DNA of 64,000 bases from Chitinophagales bacterium (GTDB lineage: Bacteria > Bacteroidota > Bacteroidia > Chitinophagales > Saprospiraceae): the NCBI GenBank assembly GCA_022360175.1, contig JAKSDI010000019.1, forward strand, positions 39,088-103,087, in the 5' to 3' direction. The notes under the pieces are model-generated. The model searched no databases and was not told the origin of the DNA. It saw only the letters and a list, made by a program, of their open reading frames with translations. Positions 33,710-40,700 of the stretch are shown in pieces; position 1 is the first letter of the stretch, and every line of letters begins with the position of its first letter. Both the position numbers and the translations under genes were made by a program.

Positions 33710-34095
33710 AATTGTATAGCCAAGATGATTAACTTCTGGCAAGTCTAGTGATTCTTAGTACATAGTAAGTAAGTGTCAGGACAAAATAAGTTCACGTTTA
33801 GCAAGTGATAATTTAAACTTATCCCCCCTCCCCTCTGCAGGCGATTCTCCCGAGGAAGCACAGTATATATCTTCCTTGTCAATTGTTTATTACTCTTTAA
33901 ACCTGTACTTACTTACATTCCTCAATTTCCCACAAAAAGCAAAGATAACAGGAAATTGCCACACCTAAAGCTGTATACCATTTCTTTAGTATTTTGTTGA
34001 CATTTGAAAGAAATTTAATTTTTTTTCGCTTTGCTGTAACTTTCTTTTTTTGCAGCCGTCACCCTTCTGAAAACAATCATTTTGAAAATTACCGA
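33710..34095. promoter_or_regulatory. Divergent intergenic region with distant inverted repeat
   Basis: 386 bp. GTAAGTAAGTGTCAGG (33765-33780) and CCTGTACTTACTTAC (33902-33916) are inverse of each other apart from two or three bases, 121 bp apart. AT-rich sequence precedes the sigma gene, with TAACTTTC near 34037 as a poor -7 candidate. No gene seen. Confidence 0.4.
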
Positions 34096-34602
34096 ATGGA
34101 CCTTCACACTTTTAAAACATCCATACTGCCCAACAAGAATAAGCTTTACCGAGTGGCATTGCGTATTACGGGCAATCCTGCAGAAGCAGAGGATGTAGTG
34201 CAAGAAACACTTATTAAGGTCTGGGAAAAAAGAAATGATTGGAGCCGCATTGATAATCTACAAGCCTGGTGCATGCAAATGGTCAAAAACAGAGCTATTG
34301 ATAAAGTTAGATTGAAAGCTAATCAAACAGAAAATATCGATACGCTTTACTCCATGAGCAGCCGGGAAATTTTGCCGGACCGCAAAGCAGAACTTTCTGA
34401 TACGGTAGGTAAAGTAAAACAATTGATGCAACAACTTCCTGACCAACAACGCCTGGCTATGCACCTACGTGATATAGAAGGTATGAGTTATCAGGAAATC
34501 AGCCAGGTGATGGAAATTTCTCTTAGCCAGGTAAAGACCAACATTTTTAGAGCCCGTAAAGGCATTAAATCGAAACTCTTACAGCTATGGACTACCAGTT
34601 GA
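34096..34602 (+). CDS. ECF sigma factor
   Basis: 168 aa from ATG 34096 (MDLHTFKTSILPNKNKLYR); the longer frame upstream encodes a Phe-rich stretch unlike sigma factors. Region 2: YRVALRITGNPAEAEDVVQE then TLIKVWEKR; region 4: MQQLPDQQRLAMHLRDIEGM then SYQEISQVMEISLSQVKTNI. It overlaps the next gene by 16 bp, which fits translational coupling to an anti-sigma factor. This type, followed by DUF4252 genes, is common in Bacteroidota; regulon unknown. Confidence 0.92.
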   Translation: MDLHTFKTSILPNKNKLYRVALRITGNPAEAEDVVQETLIKVWEKRNDWSRIDNLQAWCMQMVKNRAIDKVRLKANQTENIDTLYSMSSREILPDRKAELSDTVGKVKQLMQQLPDQQRLAMHLRDIEGMSYQEISQVMEISLSQVKTNIFRARKGIKSKLLQLWTTS

Positions 34603-35084
34603 TAGAAAAATTGTTGGATCAGTATTTCGAAGGAACAACCAGCCTCGAAGAAGAAAAGCAGTTGAAGCATTTTTTTACATATGAAGAAGTGCCTGAACAC
34701 TTGCAAACATTGCAACCTCTTTTTGTTCACCTTCAGCAATCTAGTGAAGAGGCGCTTGGAGCCGATTTTGATCAGTCTGTACTCGAGTTGCTGGAAGGGA
34801 AACAAGAAGCTAAAATTCGAAGGCTTTCTATAAAAACATGGATGAGTAGAGCAGCAGCTATCGTATTGATAGCAGTAGCAGGGTGGTGGTATTTTACTCC
34901 TCCCCCTACTCAGGAAACTGGTGGTATCGATTGGTCCAAGTATGAAGTACAAGATCCTGAAGAAGCTTTTAAACTAACTCAAATGGCCTTGTTAAAAGCT
35001 TCAACAGAACTCAACCAGGGCGCTAATACAGCAGCCCGGGAAGTAAGTAATCTAAGAGAGATAGGCCAATTTTTTAAAAAGTAA
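34587..35084 (+). CDS. Putative membrane anti-sigma factor
   Basis: 165 aa. N-terminal acidic helical domain beginning MDYQLIEKLLDQYFEGTTSL, as in many Bacteroidota anti-sigma N-domains (a short zinc-free type), one membrane helix (AAAIVLIAVAGWWYFTPPP, about 89-107), and a short periplasmic tail without a FecR domain. The role is inferred from the 16-bp overlap with the sigma gene and from topology; no enzymatic motif is seen. Followed by three DUF4252 genes that may be its regulon. Confidence 0.7.
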   Translation: MDYQLIEKLLDQYFEGTTSLEEEKQLKHFFTYEEVPEHLQTLQPLFVHLQQSSEEALGADFDQSVLELLEGKQEAKIRRLSIKTWMSRAAAIVLIAVAGWWYFTPPPTQETGGIDWSKYEVQDPEEAFKLTQMALLKASTELNQGANTAAREVSNLREIGQFFKK

Positions 35085-35118
35085 TTTCTGAAATCATTCG
35101 ATTAATAAATTCTTGACA

Positions 35119-35658
35119 ATGAAAAGTTTAAAATTTATCGCAACAGCACTTCTATTAGGAATAGTAAGTTTCGCTCAGGCACAAAGTAATAGCGTTAGTG
35201 CCATCGACAAGTACTTTCAGCAATATGTTGAAGACGAACGCTTCACCGTAGTGTATATCAGCTCTAAACTATTGGGGATGTTCCAAAAACTGGACATCGA
35301 TATGGATATGGACGATCAGGAAGCAGAAGCGATTATTGACCTGGCTAGTGACCTGGAAGGTATCCGCATTCTTGTAGCAGAAGAAGACGCACAGGGCTTA
35401 TATGAAGAAGCAAAACAAAAAATCGACACCAAAGAATATGAAGTCCTGATGACGGTGCGAGATAAAGATGAGACTAATGTAGACTTCCTCATCAAGGATG
35501 GTGCTGATACTATCAAAGAATTATTGCTTATTGTGGGAGGAGGAGATGAATTTGTACTCCTAAGCTTTGTTGGAAATATAGATATGGATAAAATTTCCAA
35601 ACTCATCAACGAATTTGAAGATGAGGGAGATGAGGATAATATCCAACAGAAACAGTAA
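35119..35658 (+). CDS. DUF4252 exported protein, copy 1
   Basis: 179 aa from ATG 35119, signal peptide MKSLKFIATALLLGIVSFAQ followed by AQ. The mature part has NSVSAIDKYFQQYVEDERFT, LASDLEGIRILVAEEDA and KDGADTIKELLLIVGGGDEF then VLLSFVGNIDMDKISKL, the DUF4252 pattern of an N-terminal helix, 'G-[IV]-R-[IV]-L' strand and 'F-[IV]-[LY]-[LV]-S/D-F-x-G' end, and a very acidic C-terminus. Function unknown; such genes usually sit behind an ECF sigma/anti-sigma pair, as here (34 bp after the anti-sigma gene). Confidence 0.82.
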   Translation: MKSLKFIATALLLGIVSFAQAQSNSVSAIDKYFQQYVEDERFTVVYISSKLLGMFQKLDIDMDMDDQEAEAIIDLASDLEGIRILVAEEDAQGLYEEAKQKIDTKEYEVLMTVRDKDETNVDFLIKDGADTIKELLLIVGGGDEFVLLSFVGNIDMDKISKLINEFEDEGDEDNIQQKQ

Positions 35659-35671
35659 AATAAGAAATGTA

Positions 35672-35705
35672 AAGTCGGGAATCGGAGACTTCCAATTCCC
35701 GACTT
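35672..35705. repeat. Strong hairpin within a heptamer palindrome
   Basis: AAGTCGGGAATCGGA (35672-35686) pairs with TCCAATTCCCGACTT (35691-35705) with one G-T mismatch and a 4-nt loop. The sequence continues in 7-bp steps (GACTTCT, GACTTCC, GATTTTC, AACTCCC) to about 35730. It lies between two DUF4252 genes; it may attenuate or process the transcript, but has no T tract. Confidence 0.8.
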
Positions 35706-35765
35706 CTGACTTCCGATTTTCAACTCCCCTGACGGACCGTATGGCCGACTTAAAAAATATCCATC

Positions 35766-36353
35766 ATGCGCCATTCTGCACTACTATTCATAAGCTTGCT
35801 AGCTATCGCTTTAAGTTCTTGCTCATCCCCCAGAACTACTACCCAGTTTTACCATACGCACAAGGTAAAGAAAGGGGTAATGAATTTTAAAATTCCAGGA
35901 ATCGTTACCTGGATGGGTAGTGGGATCGCTCGTAAAGCTGTGAAGGAACCATCTGCAAAGGCAGCACTAAAACTGGCTCAAAAAGCAAGAAGAATGCGTA
36001 TTATGGTTGCTGAAGATGTAAGCATCATTAGCAATAGTGAAATTTATTCTTTCATCTCGAATATCAAAAAGAATGGCTATGAAGACCTCATTCAGGTTCG
36101 GGATGGAAGCACCCTGGTAACGATCATGGCCAGAGACAAAAATGAACGACTAAGAAATCTCCTGATATTAGTCAATGAAGAGGACAATTTTGTCTATTTT
36201 GATTTGAAATCACGTATGAAATACGAAGATTTGTCTGACATGATCAACTACTTCATCAATATGGATAAAGAGGAAGAGGATAGCGATGATATAGATACTG
36301 ATGAACAACCTCCAGTCCAGGAGAAGAAAAAAGCTAAAATCCCAAGAGCCTAG
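35766..36353 (+). CDS. DUF4252 lipoprotein, copy 2
   Basis: 195 aa. Lipoprotein signal MRHSALLFISLLAIALSSCS (lipobox Cys19). The DUF4252 features are MRIMVAEDVSIISNSEIYSF, YEDLIQVRDGSTLVTIMARD and NLLILVNEEDNFVYFDLKSR then MKYEDLSDMINYF. A basic and acidic tail (KEEEDSDDIDTDEQPP, KKKAKIPRA) ends the protein; the IPRA end recurs in copy 3. Paralogue of both neighbours but membrane-anchored. Separated from copy 1 by a hairpin repeat. Confidence 0.8.
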   Translation: MRHSALLFISLLAIALSSCSSPRTTTQFYHTHKVKKGVMNFKIPGIVTWMGSGIARKAVKEPSAKAALKLAQKARRMRIMVAEDVSIISNSEIYSFISNIKKNGYEDLIQVRDGSTLVTIMARDKNERLRNLLILVNEEDNFVYFDLKSRMKYEDLSDMINYFINMDKEEEDSDDIDTDEQPPVQEKKKAKIPRA

Positions 36354-36360
36354 TATAATT

Positions 36361-36521
36361 ATGTGGTGATATAGTGATATGGTGAGGTGGTGGTAGCTAG
36401 AAAATCATATAGTCATGTAGTTGTATGGAGATATAATCTTTGTACCATCTCTACTATATAACTACATGACCATATGCATCACTAACTATATATCCCCAAC
36501 CATATGATCACATCACCACAT
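36361..36521. repeat. 160-bp nested palindrome
   Basis: Outer arms ATGTGGTGAT (36361-36370) and ATCACCACAT (36512-36521) are perfect inverses. Inner arms around GTCATGTAGTT (36412-36422) and AACTACATGAC (36460-36470) are perfect, with flanking CATAT/ATATG and GGAGAT/ATCTC also pairing imperfectly. Repeated near-octamers (TATAGTGA, TATGGTGA) make up the arms. It could form a cruciform or long RNA hairpin. The rest of the interval up to 36615 holds ACTATATA-type repeats and no gene. Confidence 0.85.
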
Positions 36522-36615
36522 ATATATAACTTCATACTATATACCCTACTAACTATATAATCCTTTGCCCGATCACCCGACTGTATTTTTCAATCACCCA
36601 ATTTAATTTTAAACG

Positions 36616-37140
36616 ATGAGAACTCTTTTGGTAATAACTCTTTTTTGCATTATTGCCCAGGTTTCATATGCTCAGCATCAGATTATTAACGGATTTTACG
36701 ATAAGTACACTAAATATGAAAATGTAACCGATGTAAAATTACAGGGCTGGCTTCTGAAATTAGCATCTGAATATAGCGATGATGAACAAGCTCATAAGCT
36801 CTTGGAAAAAATCACCCATTTGAGAGTATTGATTATGGAAGAAGGTAATCTAGTCAGCCCTAAAGACTTCAATCGATTTGTGAAAGATATTAAAAAGGAT
36901 TCTTTTGACGAGCTATTCACCATAAAAGAAGAAAGTGAAGATATAGGATTGTATATCCGCGAAAAGGGAGACATCATTACAGATGTTGTAGTGCTTGTTA
37001 ACGGCTTAGATCATTTTGTGTTACTTAGCCTGGAAGGCCTACTTAAGTTTAGTGATCTTAATGATCTCAATATTGATGTTGAAGGGATAGAGCATCTGGA
37101 GAATCTACCTGATGACAAAAAAGAGATTCCTCGCGCATAA
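36616..37140 (+). CDS. DUF4252 exported protein, copy 3
   Basis: 174 aa, signal peptide MRTLLVITLFCIIAQVSYAQ. Mature protein: IINGFYDKYTKYENVTDVKL, HLRVLIMEEGNLVSPKDFNR, DVVVLVNGLDHFVLLSLEGL and an acidic end with KKEIPRA, shared with copy 2. Third member of the tandem DUF4252 set; function unknown. A 262-bp palindromic interval separates it from copy 2, so it may have its own promoter. Confidence 0.8.
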   Translation: MRTLLVITLFCIIAQVSYAQHQIINGFYDKYTKYENVTDVKLQGWLLKLASEYSDDEQAHKLLEKITHLRVLIMEEGNLVSPKDFNRFVKDIKKDSFDELFTIKEESEDIGLYIREKGDIITDVVVLVNGLDHFVLLSLEGLLKFSDLNDLNIDVEGIEHLENLPDDKKEIPRA

Positions 37141-37193
37141 AGTAAATTGAACAAGATTTATTAGATTAGCGGAAGAACAAGTAATATAATCCC

Positions 37194-40100
37194 ATGTTAG
37201 CACGATTATCTCTCCTTCTTTCGCTAATCTTTTGTTGTCCTCTATTTACTTCTGCTCAAACGGAACATTCTGTAGCAAGAGAGTGGAATGAATTATTACT
37301 CGATGGTATTAGAGGCGACTTTGCACGGCCTACAGTCCATGCTCGTAATCTTTTCCACACATCAGCAGCCATGTATGATGCCTGGGCTGTGTATGATTCT
37401 ACCGCAAATACTTATCTCCTTGGCGATACATTAAGAGGTTTTGAATGCCCTTATGATCCAGATGCATTACCCTTCCTGAATGATACTATTTTAGCTACTG
37501 CTCAGCATATGGCAATTAGCTATGCTGCTTACAGAATGCTTATACACCGATTCAGCGATTCTCCAGGAGCTCCTAATTTGATTCCGAGGTTAGATGCATT
37601 TATGGCTGATAGTTTAGGATATCTTATTGGCTATACCAATACAAATTACACCAATGGGAACCCTGCTGCTATGGGCAACTATATTGCTCAATGTTATATC
37701 AATTATGGCTTACAGGATGGATCAAATGAAGAGAATGAGTATGCGAACAACTACTATGAGCCAGTGAATGAACCCTTGGTAATGGAACTAGCGGGCAATC
37801 CCGATGTATTAGACCCTAACCGCTGGCAACCACTGACACTTGAAGTTTTTATAGACCAATCTGGAAATGTCACCTCTGGTGATACTCCTGATTTTTTAAG
37901 CCCTGAATGGGGTGTTGTATATCCTTTTGCACTAACAAACGAAGACCTCAACATATACCAACGAGATAGTAACGACTACTGGGTATATCACGATCCAGGC
38001 CCTCCCCCTTATCTATCCGACTCAGCTGATGATTTGGCAGCAGAATATCAGTGGGGGTTTTCATTAGTATCGACCTGGTCCTCACATCTTGATCCAGGTG
38101 ATGGAGTATTGTGGGATATCTCTCCTGCTGCTATTGGCAACCTACAGGTAGAAGATTATCCAACGGATATAGAAGGGCTCCGAGATTTTTATGACCTTAC
38201 AGAAGGAGGAGACCCTAGCACTGGCCATTCTATCAACCCTCATACAGGCGAACCCTATGAGCCTAATATAGTGCCCAGAGGAGATTATGCACGTGTATTG
38301 GCAGAATTTTGGGCAGATGGCCCAGATTCAGAGACCCCTCCAGGGCATTGGTATACGATACTAAATTATGTCAATGATCATCCTGAGTTGGTAAGGAAGT
38401 TCCGGGGAATAGGGATAGAAATGGATCCATTGGAATGGGATATAAAAACATATATGGCACTTGGTGGTGCAATGCATGATGCGGCTATTACAGCGTGGGG
38501 TATAAAAGGTTACTACGATTACATCCGCCCAGTATCTGCTATCCGCTATATGGCAGATTTAGGACAATCTACTGATCCTTTAGAACCCTCTTTTCATCCT
38601 GAAGGCATTCCACTTTATCCTGGGCTTATCGAATTAGTTTACGCAGGAGATCCTCTGGAAGGTGAAATGGGAGAAAACATTGGAAAGATTAAATTATTCG
38701 CCTGGAAAGGCCCTGATTATATCACCTTCCCACAAATTGATGTAGCTGGAGTAGACTGGATACTGGCTGAAGAATGGTGGCCTTATCAACGTCCGAGTTT
38801 TGTCACCCCACCGTTTGCAGGATATGTATCGGGCCATTCTACCTACTCAAGAGCGGCAGCCGAAGTTTTGACCATGATAACAGGTGATCCGTTCTTCCCT
38901 GGAGGCATGGGTGTATTCGATGCTCCTGCCAATCAGTTTCTTGTATTTGAAGATGGGCCTAGTATTGATATTGAATTACAATGGGCAACCTATAGAGATG
39001 CATCTGATCAATGTAGCCTATCCAGAATATGGGGTGGCATACATCCTCCTGCTGATGATATTCCCGGAAGGCTCGCAGGTATCGAAATAGGCATTGATGC
39101 TTTTGAATTAGCAGAAAGCCTATTCTATCAGGATGCTGATATGGATGGTTTTTACTCCTATGAAGATTGTGATGATAGCAATGCTGGAATTCATCCAAAT
39201 GCGATTGAAATATGTGATGGCATTGATAACAACTGTGACGGATTTATAGATGAAGAACTAACTATATATACCTATTACCGAGATAATGATGGAGATGGTT
39301 TTGGTGTAGACACCTTAAATCTTGATACCTGTTTACTTGCTGCGCCTGCGGGTTATGCTATTGTAGCAAATGATTGTGACGATAATAACCCTAACGTTAA
39401 CCCTGATGCTGAAGAAATATGTGATAACCTGGATAATAACTGTAGCGGCCTAATCAATGATGGCATAGAAATACTTACGTATTATCGTGATCAGGATATG
39501 GATGGTTTTGGTGACGAAGGACAAGCACTCGATACCTGTCTGGCCTTTGCTCCCGAAGGTTTTACCTCTATTGGAGGAGATTGTAATGATTCTAATGAAA
39601 ATATACATCCGAATGCAGTGGAAGTATGTGATAGCCTGGATAATAACTGCAACGGCTTTATCAATGACAGTATCCCTGTATTTACTTACTACTTCGATAA
39701 CGATAACGATTCTTATGGAGATGCAGGAGTATTTCTGGATACATGTATGATGACTCCGCCCCCAGGTTATGTATTAAATGCGATGGACTGTAATGATCAG
39801 GATAGTAGTATTCATCCTGTTGCCATTGAGCTATGCGATACAATAGACAATAACTGTGATGGCTTTATAAATGAAGGACTGGCGAACTTCACTTATTATC
39901 AGGATAGCGATGGTGACGGCTTTGGAAATAGTGAAAATGCAATTGATACCTGTGCTGTAAATCCTCCAGACAATTATGTTACAAATTCAGAAGATTGTGA
40001 TGACGAAAATGCTGCGATTAATCCTGACATGATGGAAATTGCAGATAATGGTATTGATGAAGATTGTGATGGAGAGGATTTAATTTCCAGTACGAACGAG

Positions 40101-40352
40101 ATACAAGCAACAGAATTATATATTTATCCCAACCCTACTACTGGCGATTTGAATATTCAGCTCGATTACTCAGGCGAAATGCGGATTAAACTTTACGCGG
40201 CAAGTGGTACCCTCGTAATGGACACCAACCTAGCATTTATTAATGATGGAGCTACTATATCGCTTAGCCTTTTACCGAAAGGTATTTATTTCTTAAAATT
40301 ATTTGATCATCACGAAAAAGTAATCGGGATTAGTAGAGTGGCAAAGTGGTAA
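37194..40352 (+). CDS. T9SS-exported vanadium-haloperoxidase-like PAP2 protein with five MopE-type repeats
   Basis: 1052 aa. Signal peptide LARLSLLLSLIFCCPLFTSA. Residues about 25-640 are a vanadium-dependent-haloperoxidase-like PAP2 domain: KGYYDYIRPVSAIRY (Arg-Pro), GYVSGHSTYSRAAAEVL (SGH) and CSLSRIWGGIHPPADDIPGR (Arg...His). About 645-962 contains five Ca-binding MopE/'putative metal-binding' repeats, each with DxDxDGF and CDDSN...CDGIDNNCDGFIDE-like pieces. The last 75 residues (IYPNPTTGDLNIQL ... LLPKGIYFLKLF) are a T9SS type-A sorting domain. It is presumably secreted to the surface; vanadate-dependent halide oxidation or phosphatase activity is possible, not proven. Starts 53 bp after DUF4252 copy 3. 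Confidence 0.9.
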   Translation: MLARLSLLLSLIFCCPLFTSAQTEHSVAREWNELLLDGIRGDFARPTVHARNLFHTSAAMYDAWAVYDSTANTYLLGDTLRGFECPYDPDALPFLNDTILATAQHMAISYAAYRMLIHRFSDSPGAPNLIPRLDAFMADSLGYLIGYTNTNYTNGNPAAMGNYIAQCYINYGLQDGSNEENEYANNYYEPVNEPLVMELAGNPDVLDPNRWQPLTLEVFIDQSGNVTSGDTPDFLSPEWGVVYPFALTNEDLNIYQRDSNDYWVYHDPGPPPYLSDSADDLAAEYQWGFSLVSTWSSHLDPGDGVLWDISPAAIGNLQVEDYPTDIEGLRDFYDLTEGGDPSTGHSINPHTGEPYEPNIVPRGDYARVLAEFWADGPDSETPPGHWYTILNYVNDHPELVRKFRGIGIEMDPLEWDIKTYMALGGAMHDAAITAWGIKGYYDYIRPVSAIRYMADLGQSTDPLEPSFHPEGIPLYPGLIELVYAGDPLEGEMGENIGKIKLFAWKGPDYITFPQIDVAGVDWILAEEWWPYQRPSFVTPPFAGYVSGHSTYSRAAAEVLTMITGDPFFPGGMGVFDAPANQFLVFEDGPSIDIELQWATYRDASDQCSLSRIWGGIHPPADDIPGRLAGIEIGIDAFELAESLFYQDADMDGFYSYEDCDDSNAGIHPNAIEICDGIDNNCDGFIDEELTIYTYYRDNDGDGFGVDTLNLDTCLLAAPAGYAIVANDCDDNNPNVNPDAEEICDNLDNNCSGLINDGIEILTYYRDQDMDGFGDEGQALDTCLAFAPEGFTSIGGDCNDSNENIHPNAVEVCDSLDNNCNGFINDSIPVFTYYFDNDNDSYGDAGVFLDTCMMTPPPGYVLNAMDCNDQDSSIHPVAIELCDTIDNNCDGFINEGLANFTYYQDSDGDGFGNSENAIDTCAVNPPDNYVTNSEDCDDENAAINPDMMEIADNGIDEDCDGEDLISSTNEIQATELYIYPNPTTGDLNIQLDYSGEMRIKLYAASGTLVMDTNLAFINDGATISLSLLPKGIYFLKLFDHHEKVIGISRVAKW

Positions 40353-40369
40353 ATATAGAGTAAATCCAT

Positions 40370-40552
40370 ATGGAGCATGCTCTAACAATTATAACTGCTA
40401 TTTCTTTTTTTATTTTCTGCTTCTTAAGCATTCAGCTTATCCGAAGTAAGAAAAAATCTGTGTTGGAAGTAATAACTACAGCATTATTAATCAATTGCTT
40501 GGTTTTTCATATTACTTATTGGGAGCTAACACAGCAGATTCAATATGTCTAG
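40370..40552 (+). CDS. Possible small two-helix membrane protein
   Basis: 60 aa: MEHALTIITAISFFIFCFLS, a basic loop RSKKKS, and a second hydrophobic helix VITTALLINCLVFHITYW. The gene starts 17 bp after the preceding stop and uses ATG. Topology and spacing suggest it could be real, but AT-rich DNA gives such frames by chance and no family is recognised. Confidence 0.35.
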   Translation: MEHALTIITAISFFIFCFLSIQLIRSKKKSVLEVITTALLINCLVFHITYWELTQQIQYV

Positions 40553-40700
40553 TATTATCATTTGGATTAGCGAATCTACTCCGTCAAGTTACTTTCTTAA
40601 AGAAGATACTCTAAACACATTATCAATGGATTAGAAAATTAACTCATCCATTTTTTTCCCAATCAACATTTTCCCAAAAAGCCCTACATTAGAGTTAAAA

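Noticed and set aside
33765..33916. Mobile element ends in the gap before the sigma gene
   Set aside because: The inverse pair is short, imperfect and encloses no gene; noted only as a possible regulatory dyad.
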